Shown here piece by piece: positions 17,901-29,028 of a DNA stretch of 64,000 nucleotides. The notes beneath the pieces are model-generated. The model did not search any database and was not told the origin of the DNA. It worked only from the letters and a program-made list of their open reading frames with translations. The translations under genes and the position numbers were made by a program. The stretch comes from Nocardioides sp. QY071 (GTDB lineage: Bacteria > Actinomycetota > Actinomycetes > Propionibacteriales > Nocardioidaceae). The stretch covers positions 3,286,001-3,350,000 of the forward strand of contig NZ_CP124681.1 of assembly GCF_029961765.1 (NCBI RefSeq). Reading direction: 5' to 3'. The first letter of the stretch is position 1. Each line of letters opens with the position of its first letter.

Positions 17901-18563
17901 GTGGCCGAGCCGACCAGGCGGACCGTGATCCGCGACAGCCTCGGCGTCGCGATCGCGACCGGCACCTACGGCCTGAGCTTCGGCGCGGTCGGCGTCGCGT
18001 CCGGGCTGAGCCTGGCCCAGACCTGCGCGCTCTCGCTGGTCATGTTCACCGGCGCCTCGCAGTTCGCGCTGGTGGGCGTCCTGGGGTCGGGTGGAACGCC
18101 GATCGCGGGGGCGCTGACGGCGATGCTGCTCGGCACCCGCAACGCCCTCTACGGCCTGCGCCTGGCTCCCCTGCTCGGCTATCGAGGCTGGCGCCGGGCA
18201 GCCGCGGCACAGGTCCTCATCGACGAGTCGACCGCGATGGCGGTGACCCGTCCCGACCGAGACCTGGCGCGCACGGGGTTCCTCACCACCGGGGTGACGA
18301 TCTTCGTGCTGTGGAACCTCACCACGTTCGCCGGTGCGGTGGCCGGCGAGCAGCTCGGCGACCCGCGCGACCTCGGCCTGGACGCAGCCGTGGGCGCAGC
18401 CTTCCTCGCGCTGCTGTGGCCACGGCTGACCACGCCGGTGCTGAAGGCGACCGCGGCCCTGGCTGCACTGGTGGCGGCGGGCGCGGTGACGGTGACCCCG
18501 GCCGGCGTACCCGTGCTGGTGGCGGCCGGCGTCGCCGTGCTCGTGGGAGCGCTGACCCGGTGA
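17901..18563 (+). CDS. azlC: AzlC-like branched-chain amino acid exporter, large subunit
   Basis: Inner-membrane permease of the AzlC/YgaZ (LIV-E) family, 220 residues from GTG 17901, with about seven hydrophobic helices. Family segments include SLVMFTGASQFALVG (about 42-56) and LGTRNALYGLRLAP (about 75-88). Works with the small AzlD subunit encoded by the next gene, overlapping by one base. Substrates are probably Val/Leu/Ile or Met but not readable from sequence. Confidence 0.9.
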   Translation: MAEPTRRTVIRDSLGVAIATGTYGLSFGAVGVASGLSLAQTCALSLVMFTGASQFALVGVLGSGGTPIAGALTAMLLGTRNALYGLRLAPLLGYRGWRRAAAAQVLIDESTAMAVTRPDRDLARTGFLTTGVTIFVLWNLTTFAGAVAGEQLGDPRDLGLDAAVGAAFLALLWPRLTTPVLKATAALAALVAAGAVTVTPAGVPVLVAAGVAVLVGALTR

Positions 18564-18865
18564 TGTGGTGGGCGGTGCTCAGCGCCGGCGTCGGCTGCTA
18601 CCTGCTCAAGCTGGCCGGGCTCTCCGTGCCCGCACGGGTGCTCGGCAACCCGCTGGTGGCCCGGATCGCGGACCTGATCCCGGTCGCCCTGCTGGCCGCC
18701 CTGGTGACGGTGCAGGTGCTCGCCGCGCCTGAGGGCCGCGCGCTGGTGCTCGATGCACGGGTGCTGGCGCTGGGCGTGGCCGTGCTGCTCCTCCTCGCAC
18801 GGGCGCCGTTCCTGGTCGTCGTGTTCGGCTCGGCCGCGGCCGCCGCGCTGGTCCGGCTGCTCTGA
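18563..18865 (+). CDS. azlD: AzlD-like branched-chain amino acid exporter, small subunit
   Basis: 100-residue membrane protein from ATG 18563, which overlaps the azlC stop as TGATG; a GTG three bases upstream is the alternative start. Three to four hydrophobic helices fill the whole length, with a central PVALLAALVTVQVL segment typical of AzlD. It completes the AzlCD pair. Stop is 12 bases from the convergent dapB gene. Confidence 0.87.
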   Translation: MWWAVLSAGVGCYLLKLAGLSVPARVLGNPLVARIADLIPVALLAALVTVQVLAAPEGRALVLDARVLALGVAVLLLLARAPFLVVVFGSAAAAALVRLL

Positions 18866-18877
18866 GCGCCGGGGAGG

Positions 18878-20275
<1,398 letters not shown>

Positions 20276-20397
20276 TCACTCCTTGTTAACGTGCGGGAGC
20301 AGTACGCCCGTCTCGGGGCTGGCCTGACCTCAATATCGGACCTCTCTCACCGCCTCGGCGCGCGTGCTCGTCCTGATCGGCGAGACCCTGGAGAGAC

Positions 20398-22164
20398 GTG
20401 ACCCAGACCGACCGTAGTGCCCCGAGCAAGACCCGAGCCGCCGACCTGGCCGACGCGCTGAGCACCCCCGCCGCGGACGTCGTACCGCACCCGGCGCTGG
20501 ACCAGGCCGTCGAGGTCGACGCGCCCGCACGCCGCGGTCTCGACCCCGTCGTCTTCGGCGTCGCGGCCGTCGTGAGCATCGCCTTCGTGGTGTGGGGCCT
20601 GGCGAGCACCAGCTCGCTCGGCACCGCCTCCGGCAAGGCGCTGGACTGGGTGATGACCAACACCGGCTGGCTGTTCGTGCTGACCTCCAGCGGCTTCGTC
20701 GTGTTCGTCATCTGGCTGGCGATGAGCAAGTACGGCACCATCCCGCTGGGCCGCGACGACGAGGAGCCGGAGTTCCGCACGACGTCGTGGATCGCGATGA
20801 TGTTCAGCGCCGGCATGGGCATCGGGCTGATGTTCTACGGCGTCAGCGAGCCGCTCTCGCACTTCGTGGACCCGCCTCCCGGCACCAGCGGCGAGCAGGA
20901 CGCCGCGGCGCAGACCGCGATGGCGACCACGATGTTCCACTGGACCCTGCACCCGTGGGCGATCTACGCCGTCGTCGGGCTCGCGATCGCCTACGGCGTC
21001 TACCGCAAGGGCCGCGTGCAGCTGATCTCCGCGGCGTTCGCGCCGCTGCTCGGTGAGCGGGCCACCGGCGGCGCCGGCAAGGTGATCGACATGTTCGCGA
21101 TCTTCGCGACGCTGTTCGGCTCGGCGACCTCGCTGGGCCTGGGTGCCCTGCAGATCAGCAGCGGCCTCGAGATCGTGGGCGACATCGGCCCGCTCGGCAA
21201 CGGCGTCCTCGTCGGCATCATCAGCGTGCTGACCGTCGCATTCGTGCTCTCGGCCGTCTCCGGCGTCGCCAAGGGCATCCAGTGGCTGTCCAACATCAAC
21301 ATGGTGCTGGCCGTCGTCCTGGCGCTGTTCCTGTTCGTGGTCGGCCCGACCGTCTTCATCCTCAACCTGGTGCCGACCTCGCTCGGCAGCTATGTGCAGG
21401 ACCTGGCGATGATGGCCGCGCGCACCGGCGCCGAGGGTGCCGACACCGAGGCGTGGCTGAGCGGCTGGACCGTCTTCTACTGGGCGTGGTGGCTGTCCTG
21501 GACGCCGTTCGTCGGCATGTTCATCGCACGCATCTCGCGCGGGCGCACCATCCGCCAGTTCGTCACCGGCGTGCTGCTGGTCCCGAGCGTGGTCAGCGTG
21601 ATCTGGTTCTGCATCCTCGGCGGCACCGCGATCGACCTCCAGCGCACCGGCACCGACATCGCGAACGCCGGCGGCCTCGAGGCCCAGCTCTTCGGCACCC
21701 TCGACGCGCTCCCCCTCGCCACCGTCGCCAGCATCCTGGTGATGGTGCTGGTCGCGATCTTCTTCGTGTCCGGCGCCGACGCGGCCTCGATCGTGATGGG
21801 CAGCCTCTCGGAGCGCGGTACGACGGAGCCGCGGCGCAGCACCGTCATCTTCTGGGGCGTCGCCACCGGCGCCGTGGCCGCGGTGATGCTGCTGGCGGGC
21901 GGCGAGAACGCCCTGACCGGCCTGCAGACGATCACCATCGTCGCGGCTCTGCCGTTCGTGGTGATCATGATCGGCCTCGCGGCCGCCCTCGTCCGCGAGC
22001 TGCGCACCGACCCGATGGTCGTGCGCCGCCGCTACGGCGAGGAGGCGGTCGAGCAGGCCGTCATCGCCGGTGTCACCGAGCACGGCGACGACTTCGTGCT
22101 GTCGATCGAGCCGGTCGACCCCGAGCCCGAGCCGGTCGAGGCCGACGTCGTCCGGGAATCCTGA
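20398..22164 (+). CDS. BCCT-family betaine/choline/carnitine transporter
   Basis: Sodium- or proton-coupled uptake of glycine betaine or choline, mainly for osmotic protection. 588 residues from GTG 20398, three bases after GGAGAGAC. Twelve transmembrane helices start near residue 45. Family signatures are MMFSAGMGIGLMFYGVSEP (about 135-153) and the Trp-rich TVFYWAWWLSWTPFVG (about 357-372) that forms the aromatic betaine site. The N-terminal 40 and C-terminal 55 residues are acidic and cytosolic. The 170-base gap upstream holds no gene I can support. Confidence 0.93.
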   Translation: MTQTDRSAPSKTRAADLADALSTPAADVVPHPALDQAVEVDAPARRGLDPVVFGVAAVVSIAFVVWGLASTSSLGTASGKALDWVMTNTGWLFVLTSSGFVVFVIWLAMSKYGTIPLGRDDEEPEFRTTSWIAMMFSAGMGIGLMFYGVSEPLSHFVDPPPGTSGEQDAAAQTAMATTMFHWTLHPWAIYAVVGLAIAYGVYRKGRVQLISAAFAPLLGERATGGAGKVIDMFAIFATLFGSATSLGLGALQISSGLEIVGDIGPLGNGVLVGIISVLTVAFVLSAVSGVAKGIQWLSNINMVLAVVLALFLFVVGPTVFILNLVPTSLGSYVQDLAMMAARTGAEGADTEAWLSGWTVFYWAWWLSWTPFVGMFIARISRGRTIRQFVTGVLLVPSVVSVIWFCILGGTAIDLQRTGTDIANAGGLEAQLFGTLDALPLATVASILVMVLVAIFFVSGADAASIVMGSLSERGTTEPRRSTVIFWGVATGAVAAVMLLAGGENALTGLQTITIVAALPFVVIMIGLAAALVRELRTDPMVVRRRYGEEAVEQAVIAGVTEHGDDFVLSIEPVDPEPEPVEADVVRES

Positions 22165-22195
22165 CGGATCAGTCCGGCCGGACTCACGCCCGTCG

Positions 22196-22280
22196 CCCTC
22201 GAGTCGTTCGATCGAACGGTTCGAGGGGATGACGCGCGAAGGAATCCCTCAGATCGTTCGATCGAACGATCTGAGGGATT
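22196..22280. repeat. Double-hairpin GTTCGATCGAAC element, copy 1
   Basis: Two adjacent palindromes: 22196-22227 (16-bp stem with two wobble positions) and 22243-22280 (perfect 38-nt palindrome). Both centre on GTTCGATCGAAC (22206-22217 and 22256-22267), exactly 50 bases apart. It fills the gap between the convergent BCCT and M16 peptidase genes. A second copy lies at 52009-52090. Confidence 0.9.
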
Positions 22281-22295
22281 GCTCGCGCCGTCGGC

Positions 22296-23675
22296 TCACG
22301 CTGAGCCGGGCCCCACGAGAGCGAGCAGCTCGGGCCGGCCGAAGACCTCGGCGGCGACCTCACGCACCTCGTCGAGCGTGACCGCCTCGATCCGCGCGAT
22401 CACCTCGTCGATGCCGAGCACCTCGCCGTTGACCAGCTCGTTCTTGCCCAGCCGCATCATCCGCGAGCCGGAGTCCTCGAGGCCGAGGATCATCCCGCCG
22501 ACCAGCTGACCCTTGCCGCGGACCAGCTCGTCCTCGGTGATCCCCTCCTCCGCGATCAGCCGCAGCTGCTCGCGGACCACGGCCAGCACCTCGTCGGTGC
22601 GGTCGGGCAGGCAGCCGACGGCGACCCCGACGATCCCGGAGTCGGCGTAGTGGCTGGCGAAGGAGTAGACCGAGTACGCCAGCCCGCGCACCTCGCGGAC
22701 CTCCTGGAACAGCCGGCTGGACGTGCCGCCACCGAGCGCGGTGTTGAGCACGCCGAGCGCGTAGCGCCGATCGTCGTCGCGGGTCAGTCCCTCGCGGCCC
22801 AGGACCAGGTTGACCTGCTCGAAGGGCCGGTCGACCCGGCCGTCGCCGGCGGCGACCTTGGGACGGCGCCGGGTCGACGTGGTCCGCGGGGCGGCGGGAG
22901 CGGCCAGCGCGTCGAGCCAGCCGTGACGGCCGAACGCCTTCTTCACGGAGCGTACGACAGCCGCGTGGTCGAGCGCGCCGGCGACCGAGATGACGGTGTT
23001 GGCCGGGGCGTAGTGGCGCCGGTAGAAGCGCTTGATCTGTGCCGGGGTCATCGCCTCGATCGAACCGGTGGTGCCGGCGATCGGGCGCCCGAGGGCCGAC
23101 TCGGCGCCCCAGGCGAGCTCGGCGAGCAGGTTCTGGACGACGTCGTCGGGGTCGTCGTCGTGCATCGCGATCTCGTCGAGGATGACGTCGCGCTCGGCGT
23201 CGACGTCGTGGGTCGCGATGAGCGAGCCGGTGATCATGTCACCGAGCACGTCGACGGCCAGCGGCAGGTCGTCGGAGAGCACCCGCGCGTGGAAGCAGGT
23301 GTACTCCTTGGCGGTGAAGGCGTTGAACTCACCGCCCACGGCGTCGAGCTCGATGGAGATGTCGAGCGCGGAGCGCTCGGTGGTGCCCTTGAACAGCAGG
23401 TGCTCGAGGAAGTGCGAGGCGCCGTGGGTCGTGGCGGTCTCGTCGCGCGAGCCGACGCCGACCCAGACACCGACGGACGCGGAGCGGGCGCCGGCCATCT
23501 GCTCGGTGACGATCCGCAGCCCGGACGGCAGCTGCGTGCGTCGTACGAGCGAGGTCACCTGACCGGCCTGGTCGCGCACGGTCTCGAGGGTCCGGGTGGA
23601 CGCCCCGGCGCGGGAAACGGCCGACGGCCGGCCAGCAGAGCGCTGGCCGGCCGTCGTGGAGCTGGTGGTGCTCAC
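22296..23675 (-). CDS. M16-family zinc peptidase
   Basis: Inverted-zincin metallopeptidase related to mitochondrial processing peptidase and M. tuberculosis PepR. 459 residues from GTG 23675. The zinc motif HxxEH is H88-FL-E91-H92 ([12 protein letters not shown]). The C-terminal M16 domain includes [20 protein letters not shown]. The first 45 residues are low-complexity and could be trimmed by a later start, but the GTG overlaps the pnp stop by four bases, supporting coupling. pnp-M16 adjacency is conserved in actinobacteria. Natural substrate unknown. Confidence 0.92.
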   Translation of the reverse strand: MSTTSSTTAGQRSAGRPSAVSRAGASTRTLETVRDQAGQVTSLVRRTQLPSGLRIVTEQMAGARSASVGVWVGVGSRDETATTHGASHFLEHLLFKGTTERSALDISIELDAVGGEFNAFTAKEYTCFHARVLSDDLPLAVDVLGDMITGSLIATHDVDAERDVILDEIAMHDDDPDDVVQNLLAELAWGAESALGRPIAGTTGSIEAMTPAQIKRFYRRHYAPANTVISVAGALDHAAVVRSVKKAFGRHGWLDALAAPAAPRTTSTRRRPKVAAGDGRVDRPFEQVNLVLGREGLTRDDDRRYALGVLNTALGGGTSSRLFQEVREVRGLAYSVYSFASHYADSGIVGVAVGCLPDRTDEVLAVVREQLRLIAEEGITEDELVRGKGQLVGGMILGLEDSGSRMMRLGKNELVNGEVLGIDEVIARIEAVTLDEVREVAAEVFGRPELLALVGPGSA

Positions 23676-25900
23676 TCGGAGTCAGACTCCTCGCCCTCGG
23701 CGGTCTCGGCGGCGTCCGCCTCCTCGACCACCGGGATGAGGGACAGCTTGCCGCGGTCATCGATCTCGGCGATCTCGACCTGCAGCTTCTGGCCCACGGA
23801 GACGACGTCCTCGACGTTCTCCACGCGCTTGCCACCGGCGAGGCCACGCAGCTTGCTGATGTGCAGCAGGCCGTCCTTGCCCGGCATGAGCGCGATGAAC
23901 GCACCGAAGTTGGTCGTCTTGACGACCGTGCCGAGGTAGCGCTCGCCGACCTCGGGCATGGTCGGGTTCGCGATCGCGTTGATCGCGGACCGGGCCGCCT
24001 CGGCGGCCTCGCCGTTGGTCGCACCGATGTAGACCGTGCCGTCGTCCTCGATGGAGATCGAGGCGCCGGTGTCGTCCTGCAGCTGGTTGATGACCTTGCC
24101 CTTGGGCCCGATGACCTCGCCGATCTTGTCCACGGGCACCTTGACGGTGATGATCCGCGGGGCGTGGACCGACATCTCCTCGGGAGCGTCGATCGCCTCG
24201 CCCATGACCTCGAGGATCGTCAGGCGGGCGTCGCGGGCCTGGGTCAGCGCCGCGGCGAGGACCTCGGCCGGGATGCCGTCGAGCTTGGTGTCGAGCTGGA
24301 GCGCGGTGACGAACTCCTTGGTACCGGCGACCTTGAAGTCCATGTCGCCGAACGCGTCCTCGGCACCGAGGATGTCGGTCAGCGCGACGTACTCGGTCTT
24401 GCCGTCGATCTCACCCGAGATGAGGCCCATGGCGATGCCGGCGACCGGCGCCTTCAGGGGCACACCGGCCTGCAGCAGCGACAGGGTCGAGGCGCAGACC
24501 GAGCCCATCGAGGTGGAGCCGTTGGAGCCCATGGCCTCGGAGAGCTGGCGGATGGCGTACGGGAACTCCTCGCGGTTCGGGAGCACCGGCAGCAGCGCAC
24601 GACGCGCAAGGGCGCCGTGGCCGACCTCGCGGCGCTTCGGCGAGCCGACGCGACCGGTCTCACCGGTGGAGAACGGCGGGAAGATGTACTTGTGCATGTA
24701 GCGCCGGTGGGTCTCCGGCGACAGGGTGTCGATCTGCTGCTCCATCTTGAGCATGTCGAGGGTGGTGACGCCCAGGATCTGGGTCTCGCCACGCTCGAAC
24801 AGCGCGGAGCCGTGGACCCGCGGGATCACGTCGACCTCGGCGTGCAGCGGACGGATGTCGGCGAGGCCGCGGCCGTCGATGCGGACCTTGTCGCGCAGCA
24901 CGCGCTCGCGCACGACCTGCTTGTTGACCGAGCGGAAGGCCGCGCCGATCTCCTTCTCGCGACCCTCGAACTGGCCGGCGAGCTTCTCCAGCAGCCCGGC
25001 CTTGAGCTCGTCGGTGCGCGCCTCGCGCTCCTGCTTGTCGCCGATGGTCATCGCGGCGACGAGGTCGTCCTTCGCGGCGGCCTCGACGGCGGCGTAGACG
25101 TCGTCCTCGTAGTCGAGGAAGATCGGGAACTCCTGGACCGGCTTGGCGGCCACGTTGGCGAGCTCGACCTGGGCCTCGACCAGCTGCTTGATGAACGGCT
25201 TGGCGGCCTCGAGGCCACCGGCCACGACCTCCTCGGTCGGCGCCTGGGCGCCGCCGCGGACCAGCTCGATGGTCTCCTCGGTCGCCTCGGCCTCGACCAT
25301 CATGATCGCGACGTCACCGGTCTCGGTGACCCGGCCGGCGACGACCATGTCGAACACGGCCTTCTCCAGCTGGCTGTGGGTCGGGAACGCGACCCACTGG
25401 CCCTCGATGAGGGCGACGCGGGTGGCGCCGACCGGGCCGCTGAACGGCAGGCCGGAGAGCTGGGTCGAAAGCGACGCGGCGTTGATCGCGAGCACGTCGT
25501 ACGGCGTGTCGGGGTTGAGCGCCATGACGGTGATGACGACCTGGACCTCGTTGCGCAGGCCCTTCTTGAAGGTCGGGCGCAGCGGGCGGTCGATGAGGCG
25601 GCAGGCCAGGATCGCGTCCTCGCCCGGGCGGCCCTCGGAACGGAAGAACGAGCCGGGGATGCGGCCCGCGGCGTACATCCGCTCCTCGACGTCGATGGTC
25701 AGCGGGAAGAAGTCGAAGTGGTCCTTCGGGTGCTTGCCGGCCGTGGTGGCCGACAGCAGCATGGTGTCGCCGTCGAGGAAGGCGCTCACCGAACCGGCGG
25801 CCTGGCGGGCGAGGACGCCCGTCTCGAACTTGATGGTGCGAGTGCCGAACTTGCCGTTGTCGAGAACGGTCTCGACCTCGGAGATGACGGGTTCAGTCAA
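23672..25900 (-). CDS. pnp: Polyribonucleotide nucleotidyltransferase (PNPase)
   Basis: Phosphorolytic 3'-5' exoribonuclease. Start set at TTG 25900, giving 742 residues whose N-terminus ([15 protein letters not shown]) aligns with the family; an ATG at 25969 would add an unlikely tail. Order: RNase PH domain 1, helical linker, RNase PH domain 2 ([17 protein letters not shown] core at about 480-495), KH domain with [11 protein letters not shown] (about 610-620), then S1 domain, then an acidic tail. Lies downstream of rpsO with a hairpin between, as in many bacteria. Confidence 0.95.
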   Translation of the reverse strand: MTEPVISEVETVLDNGKFGTRTIKFETGVLARQAAGSVSAFLDGDTMLLSATTAGKHPKDHFDFFPLTIDVEERMYAAGRIPGSFFRSEGRPGEDAILACRLIDRPLRPTFKKGLRNEVQVVITVMALNPDTPYDVLAINAASLSTQLSGLPFSGPVGATRVALIEGQWVAFPTHSQLEKAVFDMVVAGRVTETGDVAIMMVEAEATEETIELVRGGAQAPTEEVVAGGLEAAKPFIKQLVEAQVELANVAAKPVQEFPIFLDYEDDVYAAVEAAAKDDLVAAMTIGDKQEREARTDELKAGLLEKLAGQFEGREKEIGAAFRSVNKQVVRERVLRDKVRIDGRGLADIRPLHAEVDVIPRVHGSALFERGETQILGVTTLDMLKMEQQIDTLSPETHRRYMHKYIFPPFSTGETGRVGSPKRREVGHGALARRALLPVLPNREEFPYAIRQLSEAMGSNGSTSMGSVCASTLSLLQAGVPLKAPVAGIAMGLISGEIDGKTEYVALTDILGAEDAFGDMDFKVAGTKEFVTALQLDTKLDGIPAEVLAAALTQARDARLTILEVMGEAIDAPEEMSVHAPRIITVKVPVDKIGEVIGPKGKVINQLQDDTGASISIEDDGTVYIGATNGEAAEAARSAINAIANPTMPEVGERYLGTVVKTTNFGAFIALMPGKDGLLHISKLRGLAGGKRVENVEDVVSVGQKLQVEIAEIDDRGKLSLIPVVEEADAAETAEGEESDSE

Positions 25901-25993
25901 TGTTTTCTCTTGTTCGTGCGGTGCGGGACGCGCTGCCCCGCGGAATCGGACTTGAATGACGCCTGCCACTTTATCGACCGGCAGGGAAATTGC

Positions 25994-26026
25994 AGAACGG
26001 GCGACCCGGTGCGGGTCACCCGTTCT
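25994..26026 (-). promoter_or_regulatory. rpsO-pnp intergenic hairpin
   Basis: Fifteen-bp stem (25994-26008 with 26012-26026), one wobble position, 3-nt loop, located 23 bases past the rpsO stop and before the pnp start. A short GCAATTT follows it in the minus direction. It may end rpsO transcripts partially or be a double-strand RNase site controlling pnp, as known for this gene pair in enterobacteria. Confidence 0.6.
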
Positions 26027-26049
26027 GGAAGTTCATCAGCGCGTCGAGA

Positions 26050-26325
26050 TCAACGACGCAGGCCGAGGCGCTCGACGATCGAGCGGTAGCGCTCGATCTC
26101 GGTCTTCTTCAGGTAGTTGAGGAGACGGCGGCGCTGGCCGACGAGCAGGAGCAGGCCACGACGGCTGTGGTGGTCGTGCTTGTGCTGCTTGAGGTGCTCG
26201 GTCAGGTGGCTGATGCGGTGCGAGAGCAGCGCGATCTGCACCTCGGGCGAACCGGTGTCACCCTCGGTCGTGGCGTACTCAGCGATGATCTTCTTCTTGG
26301 TCTCAGCGTCGGTACCGACTGCCAT
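26050..26325 (-). CDS. rpsO: 30S ribosomal protein S15
   Basis: Binds the central domain of 16S rRNA early in 30S assembly. 91 residues from ATG 26325, five bases after GGAG. Hallmark segments are [16 protein letters not shown] (about 22-37) and the basic [13 protein letters not shown] run [11 protein letters not shown] (about 63-73). Upstream of pnp in the usual order. Confidence 0.97.
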   Translation of the reverse strand: MAVGTDAETKKKIIAEYATTEGDTGSPEVQIALLSHRISHLTEHLKQHKHDHHSRRGLLLLVGQRRRLLNYLKKTEIERYRSIVERLGLRR

Positions 26326-26466
26326 GTGAACTCCTTGTTCGCTCGTTGCGCGGCGCCCCAGCCTGAAATCCTGGAGCTCTCTTGATCCGCGGCCGTCCTG
26401 ACGGCAACCGCACAAGGCTAACAGCGGGGGTCACGCGCGACCGAATCGCTGTGCGACGATGCCCAC

Positions 26467-28575
26467 GTGGAGACGCGGACCGGCGTGTGCAACCTGTGCG
26501 AGGCCACCTGTGGCCTGCTGCTGAGCATCGAGGACGGCGCCGTGACCGGCGTGCGGGGCAACCCCGACGACCCGCTCTCACGCGGCCACATCTGCCCCAA
26601 GGGCGTGGCGATCGGCGACGTCCACGCCGACCCGGACCGCCTGCGCCGTCCGGTACGACGCATCGGGCGCGGCGACGACGCACGCTGGGAGGAGATCGGC
26701 TGGGACGAGGCGCTCGACCTGGTGGCCGACGGGCTCGCGCGGGCCGTCAACGAGCACGGCGAGGACGCACTGGCGATCTACCTCGGCAACCCCAACGTGC
26801 ACAGCCTCGGCTCGATGACCCACGGTGTCGCGCTGGCGCAGTCGTTCCGCACCCGCAACAAGTTCAGCGCGACCTCGGTCGACCAGCTCCCCCACCAGGT
26901 CGTCGGACACCTCCTCTACGGCCACCAGCTGCTGCTGCCCGTGCCCGACATCGACCGCACGTCCTACTTCCTCGTGCTCGGCGCGAACCCGATGGCGTCC
27001 AACGGCTCGCTCATGACGGTGCCCGACTTCCCCGGCAGGCTGCGTGAGCTGCGCGCCCGCGGCGGCCGGATGGTCGTGCTGGACCCGCGGCGCACCGAGA
27101 CCGCGAAGGTCGCCGACGAGCACCACTTCGTCCGCCCCGGCACCGACGCGTGGGTGCTGCTGGCCCTGCTGCAGGTGCTGTTCGCCGAGGGGCTGACCAC
27201 CCCGCCGGCGTACGTCGACGGGCTGGCGGGCGTCGAGGCGCTGGTCGCGCCCTTCACCCCCGAGCTCGCCGAGCAGGCGAGCGGGGTGCCGGCCGGGGAG
27301 ATCCGCCGGATCGCGCGGGACTTCGCGGCCGCCGACGGAGCGGCGGCGTACGGCCGGATCGGGGTGTCGACCCAGGAGTTCGGGACGGTCTGCCAGTGGG
27401 CGGTCCAGGTGATCAACCTGGTCACCGGCAACCTGGACCGCGAGGGTGGGGTGCTGTTCACGAGCCCGGCGATCGACGCGATCGGCCGGGGGCTGATCGG
27501 GCGCGGCCACCACGACCGCTACCGCTCGCGGGTCCGGCAGGCTCCCGAGTTCGGCGGCGAGCTGCCCGTCGCGGTGCTGCGGGAGGAGATCGAGACGCCC
27601 GGCGAGGGCCAGGTGCGAGCACTGCTCACCGTCGCGGGCAACCCGGTGCTGTCCACCCCGGACGGCGCCGCGCTCGACCGGGCGATCGCGGGCCTCGACT
27701 TCTACGCCGCGGTCGACATCTACCTCAACGAGACGACCCGGCACGCCGACGTCGTGCTCCCGCCGACGACCCTGCTCGAGCGCGACCACTACGACCTGGT
27801 CTTCCACCTGCTGGCGGTGCGCAACACGGCCCGGTTCACACCCGCGGTGTTCGCGAAGGGCCGCGACCAGCGGCATGACTGGGAGATCTTCCGCGACCTC
27901 TACCTGCGGGTGACCCGTCGCCGCCGCCGCAAGCCGCCGCTCAGGCGCCGGGTCGTCGCCGAGGCGCGGATGCGGATGAGCCCGACCTTCCTGATCGGGA
28001 TGCTGCTGCGCTCCGGCGGCTCTAGGACGACGCTGACCGAGCTGCGCAAGCACCCCGAGGGTGTGGACCTCGGTGCGCTGCGTGCCGGTCAGCTGCCCGG
28101 CCGGCTGCGGACGCGGGGCGGCCGGATCGACGCGGTGCCGGACCTGGTGGCCGCCGACATCGAGCGGCTGCGTGAGCACGCGCTGCCCACCGACGGCGAG
28201 CTGCTGCTCATCGGCCGCCGTCACCAGCGCGACTGCAACTCGTGGATGCACAACACCGAACGGCTCACCCGCGGCAAGGCGCGGCACCAGCTGCTCATGA
28301 ACCCGAGCGACCTGGCCTCGCGCGGCCTCGCGGACGGCGCGGTCGTCACCGTCCGCTCCCGCGTCGGCGAGGTGAAGGTCGAGGTGGCCGCGACCGAGGA
28401 CGTGATGCCCGGCGTCGTCTCGCTCCCCCACGGCTACGGGCACGGCCGCACCGGCGCCCGGCTCGGCGTCGCGGCCGGCGTCGCGGGAGTGTCGATCAAC
28501 GACCTGACCGACCCCGACCGGCTCGACGTGTCGGGCAACGCGGCGCTGTCCGGCGTACCGGTCACCGTCACGTGA
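26467..28575 (+). CDS. Molybdopterin-dependent oxidoreductase with [4Fe-4S] cluster (DMSO reductase superfamily)
   Basis: 702 residues from GTG 26467. The N-terminal iron-sulfur motif is C8-x2-C11-x3-C15...C43. Domains II-III carry the bis-MGD binding pattern (LGANPMASNG, about 175-184; VLDPRRTETA, about 202-211) and domain IV the C-terminal barrel (LMNPSDLASRGLADG and HGYGHGRTG). At the expected molybdenum-ligand region (about 134-150, FSATSVDQLPHQ) there is no Cys or Sec, so the ligand may be Ser or Asp. No Tat signal, so cytosolic. No electron-transfer subunit is adjacent; substrate unknown. Confidence 0.88.
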   Translation: METRTGVCNLCEATCGLLLSIEDGAVTGVRGNPDDPLSRGHICPKGVAIGDVHADPDRLRRPVRRIGRGDDARWEEIGWDEALDLVADGLARAVNEHGEDALAIYLGNPNVHSLGSMTHGVALAQSFRTRNKFSATSVDQLPHQVVGHLLYGHQLLLPVPDIDRTSYFLVLGANPMASNGSLMTVPDFPGRLRELRARGGRMVVLDPRRTETAKVADEHHFVRPGTDAWVLLALLQVLFAEGLTTPPAYVDGLAGVEALVAPFTPELAEQASGVPAGEIRRIARDFAAADGAAAYGRIGVSTQEFGTVCQWAVQVINLVTGNLDREGGVLFTSPAIDAIGRGLIGRGHHDRYRSRVRQAPEFGGELPVAVLREEIETPGEGQVRALLTVAGNPVLSTPDGAALDRAIAGLDFYAAVDIYLNETTRHADVVLPPTTLLERDHYDLVFHLLAVRNTARFTPAVFAKGRDQRHDWEIFRDLYLRVTRRRRRKPPLRRRVVAEARMRMSPTFLIGMLLRSGGSRTTLTELRKHPEGVDLGALRAGQLPGRLRTRGGRIDAVPDLVAADIERLREHALPTDGELLLIGRRHQRDCNSWMHNTERLTRGKARHQLLMNPSDLASRGLADGAVVTVRSRVGEVKVEVAATEDVMPGVVSLPHGYGHGRTGARLGVAAGVAGVSINDLTDPDRLDVSGNAALSGVPVTVT

Positions 28576-28596
28576 GAGTTCTCGGTCTCGCGTGAG

Positions 28597-29028
28597 ATGG
28601 CGCTGAACGATCTCATCATCCCTCCCGGCCCGGGCCTGCCCGGCGGGCTGGTCATCCCCGACACCGAGCTGGTCGAGCGGTTCTCCCGCTCCCCCGGCCC
28701 CGGTGGCCAGTCGGTCAACACCACCGACAGCCGGGTCGAGCTGGTCTGGGACCCGGCGGCGTCGAGCGTGCTCACCGACGCCCAGCGCAGCCGGCTGATC
28801 GCCCGCGCCGACGGCCCGATCGGCGTCGTCGCCCACGAGCACCGCTCCCAGCACCGCAACCGGGTCGCCGCCCGGGAACGGCTCGCCGCCCGGCTCCGCG
28901 AGCTGCTCGCTCCCCCGCCGCCGGCCCGACGGGCCACCAAGCCGACCCGCGGCTCCAAGGAGCGGCGGCTGGAGGCCAAGCGGCAGCGCGGGCGGACCAA
29001 GCAGCTGCGCGGCCGGGTCGACGACTAG
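28597..29028 (+). CDS. arfB: Alternative ribosome-rescue peptidyl-tRNA hydrolase
   Basis: Releases peptides from ribosomes stalled without a stop codon. 143 residues from ATG 28597. The catalytic GGQ lies in SPGPGGQSVNTTDSRVEL (about 32-49), and the C-terminus is the Lys/Arg-rich tail that enters the empty mRNA channel (KERRLEAKRQRGRTKQLRGR). It lacks the stop-codon-reading domain, so it is ArfB/YaeJ rather than RF1/RF2. Its 3' end overlaps the convergent sulfite-oxidase-like gene by four bases. Confidence 0.92.
   Translation: MALNDLIIPPGPGLPGGLVIPDTELVERFSRSPGPGGQSVNTTDSRVELVWDPAASSVLTDAQRSRLIARADGPIGVVAHEHRSQHRNRVAARERLAARLRELLAPPPPARRATKPTRGSKERRLEAKRQRGRTKQLRGRVDD

Noticed and set aside
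20347..22083. 578-codon open frame opposite the BCCT gene
   Set aside because: Antisense to twelve clear transmembrane helices; His/Asp/Arg-rich shadow.
23861..26089. 742-codon open frame opposite pnp
   Set aside because: Pure antisense frame of a conserved gene, low-complexity Asp/Arg/Gly/Leu composition.
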